A DNA stretch of 64,000 bases. Source: Spirochaetota bacterium. Its GTDB lineage: Bacteria > Spirochaetota > UBA4802 > JAFGJZ01. Each line of letters opens with the position of its first letter. Position 1 is the first letter of the stretch. Under the pieces are notes generated by a model that worked only from the letters and a program-made list of their open reading frames with translations, searched no databases and had not been told where the DNA came from. Of this stretch, positions 39,551-48,867 are shown piece after piece. A program made the position numbers and the translations under genes. The DNA is taken from the NCBI GenBank assembly GCA_016934935.1, contig JAFGRW010000038.1, positions 1 to 64,000 on the forward strand. Direction: 5' to 3'.

Positions 39551-39587
39551 AATTAAAAAAACCGGCTTACAGCCGGTTTTTTTAATT
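39551..39587 (+). terminator. Bidirectional terminator between asd and flaA
   Basis: A 16-bp perfect stem with GC core CCGGC/GCCGG and A7/T7 tracts, loop TTACA. Works for asd (plus) and flaA (minus). Confidence 0.9.
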
Positions 39588-39609
39588 AAATATCTGTTAT
39601 GCTGTTATC

Positions 39610-40278
39610 TCACCAGTCGTCGTCTTGCTCATCTTTGTATTTGTCGCGAACTTTTGCGGAAATATCGTCTACGTAGAAAAAGTTCCAGCTTGGTAAACGC
39701 TTAAGGCTGCTAGGATTGTAAATCAACTTAAGAATAGCCATTTCGCGGTGTTGTGAAAGATATTTGTCTTCCTGTCTTATGTCTTTTGTCAATCTTACGG
39801 TTAGTTTTCTCCAACCTAAAAAATTTAATTTTCCGAATGAAAGACGATGGATCTTCTTGTCGGCATCCTGAAGAATAAGTGAAAGTTCACCAGAGAAGTT
39901 TTTACCGTAAACCCACATTGATATTGATTGGCAATGCTTTTCGATGATGAGTTTTTTGGGGAACGTTACAGTTATATAGTCACCCTGTCGACCGTAAACC
40001 TTGACACCCAGATACTTTTTGGAGTCTTTAACGGGCGCTGGGAAAACGTCTCTAAGAGCTATAGAAACTTTTTGATCTCTTGTGACGCGAATGGAGACAT
40101 CTTTGTCTGAGTATTCAGTTTTTTCAAAATCTTCCAGAACTACTTCCTGGTATATCTGGTCACCCAAGGCCGATGAAGTTGGATCATCAGAAGGTGTCTC
40201 TTTTGGTGTGTCAGCATCCTGTGAGTACAATGAAACCGAAAAGATCAGTATGAGCAACACAATTGCTATTTTCTTCAT
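39610..40278 (-). CDS. flaA: Flagellar filament outer-layer (sheath) protein FlaA
   Basis: 222 residues. A signal peptide (1-20, KKIAIVLLILIFSVSLYS) is followed by an acidic linker and the FlaA domain: VVLEDFEKTEY, YGRQGDYITVTFPKKLI, ISMWVYGKNFSGELSLIL, KLNFLGWRKLTVRL, then an acidic tail (DEQDDDW). FlaA coats the periplasmic flagella of spirochetes, making this the best taxonomic marker here. It is a single-gene unit with GAGGAG before the ATG. Confidence 0.85.
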   Translation of the reverse strand: MKKIAIVLLILIFSVSLYSQDADTPKETPSDDPTSSALGDQIYQEVVLEDFEKTEYSDKDVSIRVTRDQKVSIALRDVFPAPVKDSKKYLGVKVYGRQGDYITVTFPKKLIIEKHCQSISMWVYGKNFSGELSLILQDADKKIHRLSFGKLNFLGWRKLTVRLTKDIRQEDKYLSQHREMAILKLIYNPSSLKRLPSWNFFYVDDISAKVRDKYKDEQDDDW

Positions 40279-40340
40279 AAGGTAGTCTCCTCTAAAATTT
40301 TACGGTTTTAATGCCCAAAACGTAAATAAAAGCGTAACAG

Positions 40341-40384
40341 GCACCGCATATGCCAAAAGATAACATTATTACAGCAAATGTCAA
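40341..40384 (-). promoter_or_regulatory. flaA promoter region with sigma-70- and sigma-54-like elements
   Basis: On the minus strand TTGACA (40384-40379), 16-nt spacer, TATCTT (40362-40357), directly followed by TGGCATATGCGGTGCC, whose GG and GC are 10 nt apart as in -24/-12 promoters. Either could start a leader of about 50-75 nt. Confidence 0.4.
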
Positions 40385-40539
40385 CAATAATCACTTGGCT
40401 GTTATATACTTGCAAAATGATAATTAATATGATAATATAGTGATAAATCTTTATTTTTTAGACTTGAAAAAATAGTGAGGGCTAAACAATTGGCTGTGGA
40501 CACTTTCTTCAAAAAATATCTTTATCCTCGGAGTATTCT

Positions 40540-43500
40540 ATGCCAAAAAGAGACGATATACATAAAATTTTGATTATTGGTTCCGGTCCCATAGTGATTG
40601 GACAAGCTTGTGAGTTTGATTACTCAGGGTCACAGGCCTGTAAAGCTCTCAAAGAAGAGGGTTATCAAGTAGTTCTCGTTAACTCTAACCCCGCCACCAT
40701 TATGACCGATCCAGAAATGGCCGACAGCACCTACATAGAACCCATAACCCCCGAATTTGTAAAAAGAATAATTGAAATTGAAAAACCTGATGCACTGCTT
40801 CCTACTGTTGGTGGTCAGACAGCATTAAATACAGCCATGTCTCTTTACAAAATGGGAGTCCTTGATGAGAATAAGGTACAGCTGATAGGTGCAAATGTCG
40901 AGGCGATAGAAAAGGCTGAAGACCGTGACCTTTTTAAGAAAGCGATGATTAAAATTGGTGCGGATGTTCCAAAATCCATGATCGCTTCTAATCTTGAAGA
41001 GGCTATGGCAGTTCTGGAAGAGATCAAGCTGCCGCTTATTATACGTTCAGCATTTACTTTAGGGGGCAGTGGCGGAAATATCGTCTATAACAAAGAAGAT
41101 TATGTAGACCTTGTTATGAACGGAATAGATGAGTCTCCAATAAATCAGGTAATCGTTGAGGAGTCAGTTCTTGGCTGGAAAGAATTCGAGCTTGAGGTTA
41201 TGCGTGATACTGCGGATAATGTTGTCATAGTATGTTCCATTGAGAATATTGATCCGATGGGAGTTCACACAGGTGATTCCATTACTGTAGCCCCTCAGCA
41301 GACATTGACAGATCGCGAATATCAGAATCTTAGGGATCTTTCTTTAAAAATTATCCGTGAAATCGGTGTCGATACAGGTGGATCCAATATACAGTTTGCA
41401 GTCAACCCTGAAAACGGAAGAGTAATCGTAATCGAGATGAATCCCCGGGTAAGCCGGTCATCGGCTCTTGCGTCAAAGGCTACCGGGTTTCCGATAGCAA
41501 AAATAGCCGCTAAACTTGCTGTTGGTTATACCCTTGATGAAATCAGAAACGATATTACTCGTGAGACCCCGGCTTCCTTTGAGCCGAGTATTGACTACGT
41601 TGTGTTAAAGGTTCCGAGATTCAATTTCGAGAAGTTTCCCGGCGCGGATAACCGTCTTGGTCCTCAGATGAAGGCGGTCGGAGAGGCTATGGCAATTGGC
41701 CGTACTTTCAAAGAGTCTCTTCAAAAGGCAATGCGTTCTCTTGAGGATGACAGATATGGACTTGGCAGTGATGGTAATATCAAAATAGATTCGTATTTAC
41801 GAAGCTTGGCATCCGGTAAATTGGAGGATGTTCTTGAGTATAATCTGATGAATCCCTTTACAGGGCGTATCTTTTATGTGAAGTTGGCGCTTGAATTTGG
41901 ATGGAGTGTCGAAAAAGTATACAATCTTAGCGGTATAGATCCGTGGTTTCTTTATCAGATAAAAGAGCTTGTTGATAAGGAGAAATTTTTTAAAGAGCAG
42001 ACTGAAGTTAACGGATTGTCTGTTGAAAATCTCAAGGGTATGAAAGAGTCCGGTTATTCGGATCGTCAGATAGCTTATTTATTAAACGCGGACTTGCTGA
42101 ATACTTTATATTCCTGTGGAACTGAAAAGCAGAAAGAGTATGCAGAAAGCATGAACCGGTTCGAAGATGATGTTCGATCTTTTAGAATGGAAAACAGTAT
42201 TATACCCGGTTATAGACTTGTCGATACCTGCGCTGGTGAATTTGAAGCCTATACGCCCTATTACTACTCCTCTTACGATTCGGATGACGAAAGCATTAAG
42301 AGCGGAAAGAAAAGTGTTATGATTTTGGGAGGCGGGCCAAACCGTATTGGCCAAGGTATCGAGTTCGATTATTGCTGCTGTCATGCCTCATACGCACTCG
42401 AAGAGGAGGGGTATGAGTCTATTATGGTTAACTCCAACCCCGAGACCGTTTCAACCGATTATGATACATCCGATAAACTCTACTTTGAGCCGCTAACACT
42501 TGAAGATATACTGCATATATACAATAAAGAGAAACCGGAAGGTGTTATCGTGCAGTTCGGTGGACAGACACCGCTTAAGCTGGCACGACGATTGTTGCAA
42601 AACGGTGTTAACGTGCTGGGGACTTCGCCCGACTCGATTGACCGCGCGGAGGATCGTGAACGTTTTTCAGAAGTTGTTAATAAGTTAAATTTAAAACAGC
42701 CGGAAAACGGAATGGCATTTACAAGGGAAGAGGCTTTTGCTATTGCCGATAGAATTGGTTACCCTGTTTTGGTGCGTCCCTCTTATGTGTTAGGAGGCCG
42801 TGCGATGGCCATTATTTATAACCGTGACAGTTTGGCCGATTATATTGAGAATGCGGTTGATCTTTCTCCGGAGCATCCAGTTCTTGTTGATGATTTTCTT
42901 GAAGAGGCTGTAGAGGTCGATGTTGATGCGATTTGTGACGGTGATGAGGTTTATGTTGCCGCTATTATGCGGCATGTAGAGCTTGCAGGCGTTCATTCAG
43001 GTGACAGTGCATGTGTAATTCCTCCTGTGGGTATCGCGCCGGAGATGGTAAAGTTGATTGAAAAACAGACAGAGGCTCTTGCTTTTGAACTTGGAGTAAT
43101 GGGGCTTTTGAATATACAGTTCGCGGTTAAGGGAGATGATTTGTATATACTCGAGGTGAATCCGCGGGCATCCCGTACTGTGCCGTTTGTTTCAAAAGCA
43201 AAAGGTATACCTGTGGCTAAAATAGCGCTGAAGGTTATGACTGGTCGTAAACTCAAGGATTTTAACCTTCACGGACGTAAAGAGATAGATTATGTTTGTG
43301 TCAAGGAAGCTGTGCTGCCATTCAAAAAGTTTCCGGGTGTTGACACGGTTCTTACACCTGAAATGAAATCGACTGGCGAGGTTATGGGGGTCGCCGATAA
43401 TTTTAACGAAGCCTATTACAAGGCTTCCCTGGCTGCTGGAGATCATTTCCCATTAAACGGAACGGTTTTTGTCTCGTTAAACAAAGAGAGTCGTGATGAT

Positions 43501-43857
43501 CTTGTGGATGGTATAAGGTTATTGGCAAAGGCGGGATACAAAGTGGCTGCGACTTCCGGTACAGCGGACTATTTAAAAACGGCCGGTATTGGTTGTGACA
43601 AAGTTTTCAAGGTAAAAGAGGGGCGACCCGATATTCTGGATCTTGTAAAAAATGGTGATATTCACGTTATTTTCAATACACCTGCCGGTTATCGATCCAA
43701 GCACGACAGTAATTCGATCCGTCAAGTCGCTGTTCGATACAAGATTCCTATAGTGACAACAGTGCCGGGAATAAAGGCGGCTGTTGACGGCATGCTGCAT
43801 ATGAAAAACAATGATGTGGTAAATGTTAAGCCTATTCAGCAATATCATGCTGAATAG
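40540..43857 (+). CDS. carB: Carbamoyl-phosphate synthase large subunit
   Basis: 1105 residues, full length, with two homologous ATP-grasp halves ([17 protein letters not shown] and [15 protein letters not shown] at their beginnings) and a C-terminal methylglyoxal-like allosteric domain (about 960-1090, [16 protein letters not shown]). Makes carbamoyl phosphate for pyrimidines and arginine. CGGAG precedes the ATG. carA is not in the window. Confidence 0.97.
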   Translation: MPKRDDIHKILIIGSGPIVIGQACEFDYSGSQACKALKEEGYQVVLVNSNPATIMTDPEMADSTYIEPITPEFVKRIIEIEKPDALLPTVGGQTALNTAMSLYKMGVLDENKVQLIGANVEAIEKAEDRDLFKKAMIKIGADVPKSMIASNLEEAMAVLEEIKLPLIIRSAFTLGGSGGNIVYNKEDYVDLVMNGIDESPINQVIVEESVLGWKEFELEVMRDTADNVVIVCSIENIDPMGVHTGDSITVAPQQTLTDREYQNLRDLSLKIIREIGVDTGGSNIQFAVNPENGRVIVIEMNPRVSRSSALASKATGFPIAKIAAKLAVGYTLDEIRNDITRETPASFEPSIDYVVLKVPRFNFEKFPGADNRLGPQMKAVGEAMAIGRTFKESLQKAMRSLEDDRYGLGSDGNIKIDSYLRSLASGKLEDVLEYNLMNPFTGRIFYVKLALEFGWSVEKVYNLSGIDPWFLYQIKELVDKEKFFKEQTEVNGLSVENLKGMKESGYSDRQIAYLLNADLLNTLYSCGTEKQKEYAESMNRFEDDVRSFRMENSIIPGYRLVDTCAGEFEAYTPYYYSSYDSDDESIKSGKKSVMILGGGPNRIGQGIEFDYCCCHASYALEEEGYESIMVNSNPETVSTDYDTSDKLYFEPLTLEDILHIYNKEKPEGVIVQFGGQTPLKLARRLLQNGVNVLGTSPDSIDRAEDRERFSEVVNKLNLKQPENGMAFTREEAFAIADRIGYPVLVRPSYVLGGRAMAIIYNRDSLADYIENAVDLSPEHPVLVDDFLEEAVEVDVDAICDGDEVYVAAIMRHVELAGVHSGDSACVIPPVGIAPEMVKLIEKQTEALAFELGVMGLLNIQFAVKGDDLYILEVNPRASRTVPFVSKAKGIPVAKIALKVMTGRKLKDFNLHGRKEIDYVCVKEAVLPFKKFPGVDTVLTPEMKSTGEVMGVADNFNEAYYKASLAAGDHFPLNGTVFVSLNKESRDDLVDGIRLLAKAGYKVAATSGTADYLKTAGIGCDKVFKVKEGRPDILDLVKNGDIHVIFNTPAGYRSKHDSNSIRQVAVRYKIPIVTTVPGIKAAVDGMLHMKNNDVVNVKPIQQYHAE
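43832..43857 (+). terminator. Stem-loop ending on the carB stop codon
   Basis: A perfect 10-bp stem CTATTCAGCA / TGCTGAATAG with loop ATATCA, the last base pair being in the TAG. A short gap then ATTTT. It may be a weak terminator or 3' end protector. Confidence 0.4.
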
Positions 43858-43977
43858 TGAAATTTTATAAAAAAATACTCATTAAACTTGATTATGGTGT
43901 GAAGATTGCCGAAACTTCTATATTGACGAGTTATTGGGACTGGGTTTTTGTCTTGGATCCGGTTCCGGGAGGTCATT

Positions 43978-44148
43978 ATGGATGTAGGTTCTATTAACCG
44001 CTCCATGCAGTCAGTAGTTCAGCTTGGGGATATGCTCAAGGATATTTCGGCCCGGCAGACCGGGTTAACCGAGAAGATGATCGGTGTTGCTGTTGAACAG
44101 CGTGTTTCGAGTGACACCCTGGGCACATTGGCAGATTACCGTGCTTAA
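43978..44148 (+). CDS. Small YjfB-like putative motility protein
   Basis: 56 residues from ATG 43978 behind GGGAGGT. Helical and soluble (NRSMQSVVQLGDMLKDIS…), loosely resembling YjfB-type short proteins linked with motility. The family call is tentative; no Cys, no signal peptide. A single-gene unit ended by a strong terminator. Confidence 0.5.
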   Translation: MDVGSINRSMQSVVQLGDMLKDISARQTGLTEKMIGVAVEQRVSSDTLGTLADYRA

Positions 44149-44155
44149 CGAAAAG

Positions 44156-44179
44156 AAGAGCGGCTAATGAGCCGCTCTT
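44156..44179 (+). terminator. Intrinsic terminator (bidirectional)
   Basis: AAGAGCGGCT / AGCCGCTCTT with loop AATG, flanked by AAAA and TTTT. Serves the small gene and the convergent hsp20 operon. Confidence 0.88.
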
Positions 44180-44209
44180 TTAGTTACGTCGTTTTGTAAA
44201 TAATGAAAA

Positions 44210-44569
44210 TCAATGCTTATAACTTATCTCGATTTTCTTTGGTTTGACCTCTTCGCTTTTTGCCAGTTCCAGAGTCAGTACCCCATCTTGCAGTGAGGCG
44301 CTGATTCGTCCAGTGTCGATATTACGATCGATTTTGAAAGAGCGCTTATAGGCGTAAATTCCTTCTTCCCGGCTCTCGTCTGTGTGGATAAAAAGTTCCG
44401 GATCAGTTTTGCCTGTAATTTCAAGCAGGTTGTTCTCAACTGTTACGTCCAGCCCCTCTTTTGATACTCCAGGCAAATCGGCTTTTAGAACAAACTTTGT
44501 CTCTTCTTCAAAAATATCTGCAGCTGGAGTTATATAGTTATATTTTACAGATTCAGTGGCGTTTGTCAT
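44210..44569 (-). CDS. Hsp20-family small heat-shock protein (second of pair)
   Basis: 119 residues: alpha-crystallin domain with KADLPGVSKEGLDVTVENN, and the late GVLTLEL and C-terminal IEI motif (KKIEISYKH). ATP-independent holdase. It follows the first hsp20 by 12 nt and shares its HrcA-type control. Confidence 0.93.
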   Translation of the reverse strand: MTNATESVKYNYITPAADIFEEETKFVLKADLPGVSKEGLDVTVENNLLEITGKTDPELFIHTDESREEGIYAYKRSFKIDRNIDTGRISASLQDGVLTLELAKSEEVKPKKIEISYKH

Positions 44570-44581
44570 GGCTATACCCCC

Positions 44582-44974
44582 TTATTTGATCTCAATTTTT
44601 TTTGGAAGTGCATCCGGGCTCTTTTTAAGAGTGACTTTTAGAACCCCATCTTTTAGAGATGCTTGAGCATTGTCTCCGTCCACCTTGTATGGGAGCTTGA
44701 TGGCTCTTGAAAAGCGGTTGGATGTCCGCTCTTTTCTAATGTATCTGCGTTCAGAGTCGTCCTGCTCCCTTTCATAACTGACTTTTAGAATGTTGTTTTC
44801 GAGCTGGATATCGATGTCTTCGATTTTTGCTTCAGGAACCAGATACTTAACGTTAATTTCGCCCTCTTTCTCTTCAAAATCCACGTTTGGTAACTCGTGA
44901 ACAGCGTGTCGCGGCTCAATAAAGGAGTCTAAAAGAGAGTTGATATCATGAAGTACATTATAAGTGGTTAACAT
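44582..44974 (-). CDS. Hsp20-family small heat-shock protein (first of pair)
   Basis: 130 residues from ATG 44974, placed by the AGGAGGTG site; an upstream TTG would lie in the operator. Alpha-crystallin core PEAKIEDIDIQLENN, GVLKVTL, and C-terminal KKIEIK. A CIRCE operator lies 30 nt upstream. Paired sHsps often form mixed oligomers; that is inference here. Confidence 0.92.
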   Translation of the reverse strand: MLTTYNVLHDINSLLDSFIEPRHAVHELPNVDFEEKEGEINVKYLVPEAKIEDIDIQLENNILKVSYEREQDDSERRYIRKERTSNRFSRAIKLPYKVDGDNAQASLKDGVLKVTLKKSPDALPKKIEIK

Positions 44975-45000
44975 GGCCCACCTCCTATAAATAAATGCTT

Positions 45001-45037
45001 TGCTATTAGCACTCAATATTAATGAGTGCTAATAGCA
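45001..45037 (-). promoter_or_regulatory. CIRCE element (HrcA operator) of the hsp20 operon
   Basis: TTAGCACTC-N9-GAGTGCTAA (45006-45032) is a perfect CIRCE; the symmetry extends to 14 bp per arm (TGCTATTAGCACTC). A TTGACG -35-like element (45065-45060) is just upstream on the minus strand. Heat-inducible repression by HrcA is expected; hrcA is outside the window. Confidence 0.95.
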
Positions 45038-45200
45038 AATTAATGACTAAACTCTAAATCGTCAATAATTTTTTTTAAATTTTTTTTGAATGGTGATATT
45101 TTTTAAAATATTATTCTTGGGAGATTAAGCTTAATTGAATATCCTGTCAGGTGTATGAATGTAAATGAAAGAATTTATATCTGCTAATTTCTATTTCGTC

Positions 45201-45228
45201 TTGATTTTGTTTCCATACCTGTTATAAT
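45201..45228 (+). promoter_or_regulatory. Sigma-70-type promoter of the membrane kinase pair
   Basis: TTGATT (45201-45206), 16-nt spacer, perfect TATAAT (45223-45228), about 50 nt before the ATG at 45282. Confidence 0.6.
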
Positions 45229-45281
45229 ACTATTATGATCGGCTTTAATTTTGCCTAATAATTAAATAAACGGTAAAATAT

Positions 45282-45587
45282 ATGATAGAAGCGCTTCAAT
45301 TCAATGAGGTTTTTAACCTTGTTTCGGATGTTTTTTGCATTCCAATTCTGATTCTAATTTTTTCTTTACGAGAATTACCGCGGTATTGGCTTTTTTTAAC
45401 AGCGCTTGGTTGTGTTATACTTAGTCATCTTTTTACTGTAATTGAATCTTTCTGGTACCCTGAATATTTTGATATTGCAGAGCATTTCATGCTGTTGATA
45501 GCGGGAGTATTCTTTTTTATGGGTATTGTTAAATATTTCTTTTTCTCCTGTGACAATGATAATGATAACGATTCCATTAATAATTAA
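45282..45587 (+). CDS. Small membrane protein upstream of a histidine kinase, unknown
   Basis: 101 residues, three predicted membrane spans (about 15-30, 36-52, 65-88), ending in the low-complexity tail DNDNDNDSINN. No family recognised. It overlaps the kinase gene by about 30 nt in another frame, so they are probably coupled, and it may be the sensing partner of that kinase. Confidence 0.5.
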   Translation: MIEALQFNEVFNLVSDVFCIPILILIFSLRELPRYWLFLTALGCVILSHLFTVIESFWYPEYFDIAEHFMLLIAGVFFFMGIVKYFFFSCDNDNDNDSINN

Positions 45588-46479
45588 TCTTGCATCAGTG
45601 CTGATATATTCTTCGGCAATGGTTCTTTTGACTATTGCTGTATTTTTGCATAAAATCTATTGGAAAATCGCATTTTTTTTAATGTTCTGCCTTTTTTCTT
45701 TATTTATAGTTACTCTTTTCAACTCTTTGTCTTTAACCGGAGTAGTCGATAATTTTGATCTATTTGAAGAGTACTTTGAAATACTCATTATTCCCTATTT
45801 TTTGCTCTATATTTTCATGTTTTCGTCTTTTAAAGAGATTTCAAAACGAAAAAACAGGGAAATAAAACTCAAAAAACTTGTTTCCGAGAGAACAGTACTC
45901 ATCAAAGAGATTCATCATAGGGTTAAAAACAATCTGCAGACTGTAGCGGCATTAATTGAAATGCAGTTGGATAAATTGGAAAACAGCTGTGCTGTTAAGG
46001 AGTTGACCACCATAAACAACAGAATACGTTCAATGGGGCTTCTCTATACAATGCTTTGCCGCTCTGACAACCTTGCGAATGTCGATGCTGGTATGTATAT
46101 CCGTAGTGTTGCCGGCTATATTGTTGAATCATTTCATCTGGAAAACAGAATTAAAATTGAAGTTAAAACGGCTAATTTTATCTTTCCAATTGATTATACC
46201 ATAATCTTCGGGTTAATAATTAACGAGATGGTTACAAATTCCATTAAACATGCCTTTAAAGATGAGCAATCCGGTGAAATTTACATTTCTCTGGAAAAAG
46301 GGGGTGACAGTTCGTTTTATCTTGTTGTTCGGGATAATGGAGCGGGGTTTAACGAAAACCCCCAGGAACATAAAGGTCTCGGACTGGTTGTAGTCGAGGC
46401 GCTGGTAAGACAGATTGAAGGAGAGCTCTCTTTGAATCATAACAAAGGCACAACATGGGAAATTAAATTCTCTCTATGA
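45556..46479 (+). CDS. Membrane histidine kinase (HisKA_2 type)
   Basis: 307 residues from ATG 45556 (other starts at 45526 or 45562 are possible). Three to four N-terminal membrane spans to about residue 95, then a HisKA_2 phospho-acceptor with His in IKEIHHRVKNNLQTVAALIEMQ, N box INEMVTNSIKHAF and G box HKGLGLVVVEALV. Such kinases often act on stand-alone regulators; none is adjacent. Confidence 0.85.
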   Translation: MIMITIPLIINLASVLIYSSAMVLLTIAVFLHKIYWKIAFFLMFCLFSLFIVTLFNSLSLTGVVDNFDLFEEYFEILIIPYFLLYIFMFSSFKEISKRKNREIKLKKLVSERTVLIKEIHHRVKNNLQTVAALIEMQLDKLENSCAVKELTTINNRIRSMGLLYTMLCRSDNLANVDAGMYIRSVAGYIVESFHLENRIKIEVKTANFIFPIDYTIIFGLIINEMVTNSIKHAFKDEQSGEIYISLEKGGDSSFYLVVRDNGAGFNENPQEHKGLGLVVVEALVRQIEGELSLNHNKGTTWEIKFSL

Positions 46480-46486
46480 GAAACTG

Positions 46487-47257
46487 TTATGAACGGTTTT
46501 TTTTAAGGTGTACTCTCTGCCGGATTAATATAGCTGCACCGGTTGTAATCAGTCCAAGCGCAATTATTTGAGCCTGAGTCAGGCCAAAAACAAGAATTGG
46601 GTTTACACGTATAAACTCGACAAAAAAACGAATCAGACCCATGGAAATCAAAAAAATAGCGAATATAAAACCGCTCGGTCGTTTTCTCTTCCGTAGAATA
46701 ATTAGCGAACATGCGATAATAAAATAAAAGAAAGATTCAAAAAGTGATGTAGGGTAAACCGGGCTGAAAGCGGGAACAATACCGTTGGGATAGGGCAGTG
46801 TCAACAAATTGTATGCTTCAATGCCGTGACATCCGTCACCAGAAACATGACAACCAATACGTCCGAAAGCAAACCCAACTGCAATGGCCGGTGAACTCAA
46901 GTCAAATACCTCTACAACCGAATACTTATATATACGTATAATAATGGCGCAGCCTGAAAGAGCTAAAAGAAGTCCACCGTAAACAACAAGCCCTGTTCGC
47001 GAAAAAGTGGTCTGTAAGGGTGCCGATCTGAATTCCTGAAAATTCTCAAATATGTAAAAAAGTTTAGCTCCGATAAGACCAAGAAGCACTGCCGCGAGCA
47101 GGATGTAAAAAGCAAGATCGGGGTTTTTTTTATTAAGTATAATTTCACGCTCCAGTAGGCGGTAGGCACAATAGAAAGCGATCCCGAGTATCAAGCCGTA
47201 AGAACCGATAACAAGTGGTGTGCCGCCAAGATTTATCTGAAAAACTACTGGAAACAT
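46487..47257 (-). CDS. lgt: Prolipoprotein diacylglyceryl transferase
   Basis: 256 residues from ATG 47257 behind CAGGAGA. About seven membrane spans. The Lgt signature region is AFGRIGCHVSGDGCHG, followed by PVYPTSLFES and the late FFVEFIRVNP block. It attaches diacylglycerol to the lipobox cysteine of prolipoproteins, the first step of lipoprotein maturation. Confidence 0.95.
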   Translation of the reverse strand: MFPVVFQINLGGTPLVIGSYGLILGIAFYCAYRLLEREIILNKKNPDLAFYILLAAVLLGLIGAKLFYIFENFQEFRSAPLQTTFSRTGLVVYGGLLLALSGCAIIIRIYKYSVVEVFDLSSPAIAVGFAFGRIGCHVSGDGCHGIEAYNLLTLPYPNGIVPAFSPVYPTSLFESFFYFIIACSLIILRKRKRPSGFIFAIFLISMGLIRFFVEFIRVNPILVFGLTQAQIIALGLITTGAAILIRQRVHLKKNRS

Positions 47258-47411
47258 GATTTTCTCCTGAGCTGGTTTTTTGTGATAACTGTTAAAGTAC
47301 ATGCAAAGAATTGTCGTAAGTAATAAGTTTGTAAAGCCTTTTAGTGGTAACAGGAAAAATTATCTGGAGTGCGGTCTGCTTATTGATTGACTGTTTGTAA
47401 CTATAGTTATA

Positions 47412-47560
47412 GGCAAGCTCTAATAATTAACTATTGAACAGGGAACTTGCCCTTGTAGGTTGTTCTTAAACGAACAATAAGCTTTTAGCTCAAGATAAAA
47501 GCCCCACGGGTAACAATGGAAATCCATTTATATATGGGCTTTTAAAGGCATAGCCGTTCC
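47412..47560 (+). ncRNA. Candidate structured RNA or leader with alternative hairpins
   Basis: Segments: GGCAAG/CTTGCC (47412-47417, 47446-47451); an outer GGAAC/GTTCC (47442-47446, 47556-47560); a hairpin TTGTTC/GAACAA (47460-47477); then GCTTTTA (47481-47487) and TAAAAGCCC (47496-47504), the latter also able to pair with GGGCTTTTA (47536-47544), which encloses AATGG/CCATT. The two pairings of TAAAAGC exclude each other, as in attenuators or riboswitches. No known class recognised. Strand is assumed plus. Confidence 0.4.
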
Positions 47561-47584
47561 AAAAATGGTAATTTTTCGAAGTTC
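47559..47584 (+). repeat. Dispersed motif, copy 3
   Basis: Contains AATGGTAATTTTTCGAAGTT. It directly follows the candidate structured RNA. Confidence 0.5.
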
Positions 47585-47659
47585 TCTATAGGCGGTTTCT
47601 ATAATTGAATTTACTATTTTAAGAGAAACAGAGTTCTGATGTTTATATACGGAGTGTTT

Positions 47660-48427
47660 ATGAAAAAATTCATGTTGGTTGTTGTGATTATTCTTTTTTA
47701 TATCTTGAGTTTGCCGGGGGCTCCCTTGATAGCCCTTTACGGTGATGTGGATGAAGCAAGTTATCTATCAGGGAAGTTTAACCCTTCGACTCATTCACAG
47801 TTTGTTAATCTTGATGATCTGAATATCGAGACAGACGGACGTAAGCACTATTTGCGTCGTTCGACTGCTGTAGCCTTAAAGAAAATGGTTGTAGCTTTTA
47901 AAAAAGATAATCCAAATATTCGTCTATATGTGACCAGTTCTACAAGAAATTTTAACTACCAAAAGGCTATATGGGATGCCAAGTTTAACGGATCCCGCAA
48001 GGTTGATGGTAAGGCTTTGAATAAAACCGAGCCTAACCATTTAAAAAGAGCCCTTACTATTCTTCAGTATTCGTCCATGCCCGGTACTTCCAGACATCAT
48101 TGGGGTACAGATCTTGATTTTAATTCACTTGTTAATTCTTATTACGAAAATGGTGAGGGCCTGATAATATATAATTGGCTTAAAAAAAATGCTCCGGATT
48201 TTGGTTTTTATCAGCCATATACCGCTGGTAGAAAGCAGGGATATAACGAAGAGAAGTGGCACTGGAGTTATCTACCGGAGTCGTCGATTTATCTTCGACG
48301 TTGGATGAAAATATTTGGAAATGATACTTCGTTTTTTTCAAAGGAAGGCAGCTTTGGTGGTTCTGAGTATGCGGATAGGCTTGCTCCGATATATGTTATG
48401 GGTATAAACCCGGAATGCGTTAGGTAG
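47660..48427 (+). CDS. D-alanyl-D-alanine carboxypeptidase, VanY/M15B family
   Basis: 255 residues from ATG 47660 (CGGAG upstream). Signal peptide or anchor at 1-22. The zinc motif SRHHWGTDLDF (SxHxxGxDxD) and the later EEKWHWSY give the full M15 active site, so it should be catalytic on peptidoglycan stem peptides. Contrast with the M15-like domain at 24630-26135, which lacks both. Confidence 0.9.
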   Translation: MKKFMLVVVIILFYILSLPGAPLIALYGDVDEASYLSGKFNPSTHSQFVNLDDLNIETDGRKHYLRRSTAVALKKMVVAFKKDNPNIRLYVTSSTRNFNYQKAIWDAKFNGSRKVDGKALNKTEPNHLKRALTILQYSSMPGTSRHHWGTDLDFNSLVNSYYENGEGLIIYNWLKKNAPDFGFYQPYTAGRKQGYNEEKWHWSYLPESSIYLRRWMKIFGNDTSFFSKEGSFGGSEYADRLAPIYVMGINPECVR

Positions 48428-48470
48428 AGCGGTTATTGTTTATCGAAAATCCGGTTACGATGAGGTAGAT

Positions 48471-48839
48471 ATGGACAAAAAAGAGAGGGTGGCTCTGATC
48501 CGGAAAGGTAACGAGTTATATAATAACGGGGACTATACTGCTGCAGAAAAAATCTTTATTAAGACCGGTTATAAAGATGGCATTATTCGTATTGGTGATT
48601 ATCTCTATTATGATCAGAAAATGCCCCTTGCAGCATATAAGTATTATAAGCTTGCTGGTTGTAATTCAAAGATATCTGAAATATATGAGCGAATGGTCTT
48701 TGCCATGAAATGCCTTATGGAAGATAAAAGTAGTGAAGACCTGCGCCCAAAAATTCATCTTGAACCTGTTGATGTTCACCCTATGTTAAAAATTGCCGCC
48801 GAAGAAATTTTGAGAAATAACGGAGAATTACAGGAGTAG
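48471..48839 (+). CDS. Small TPR-like cytoplasmic protein, unknown
   Basis: 122 residues with one or two TPR-like helix pairs (ELYNNGDYTAAEKIFIKTGY, PLAAYKYYKLAG). No signal or membrane span. A GAGGT site precedes the ATG. It converges on the 328-residue gene. Family not recognised; a protein-interaction role is inferred. Confidence 0.6.
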   Translation: MDKKERVALIRKGNELYNNGDYTAAEKIFIKTGYKDGIIRIGDYLYYDQKMPLAAYKYYKLAGCNSKISEIYERMVFAMKCLMEDKSSEDLRPKIHLEPVDVHPMLKIAAEEILRNNGELQE

Positions 48840-48867
48840 TTGAGTCCGGTATGTCCATGAATGTGCC

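Larger units (their letters stand above)
47258..47659. other. Divergent intergenic region holding a candidate structured RNA
   Basis: About 400 bases between lgt and the VanY-type gene. 47412-47560 is rich in complementary segments (separate entry), 47559-47584 is a dispersed-motif copy, and GGAG for the right-hand gene is at about 47650. The first 150 bases show nothing I can identify. Confidence 0.5.

Noticed and set aside
43861-43977. Sigma-28 flagellar promoter before the YjfB-like gene
   Set aside because: TAAACTTG and GCCGAAAC occur but their spacing is about 6 nt too long.
47412-47560. 6S, tmRNA, SRP or RNase P RNA
   Set aside because: The conserved segments of SRP, tmRNA and RNase P RNA are absent and no 6S-like long rod with a central bubble could be drawn.
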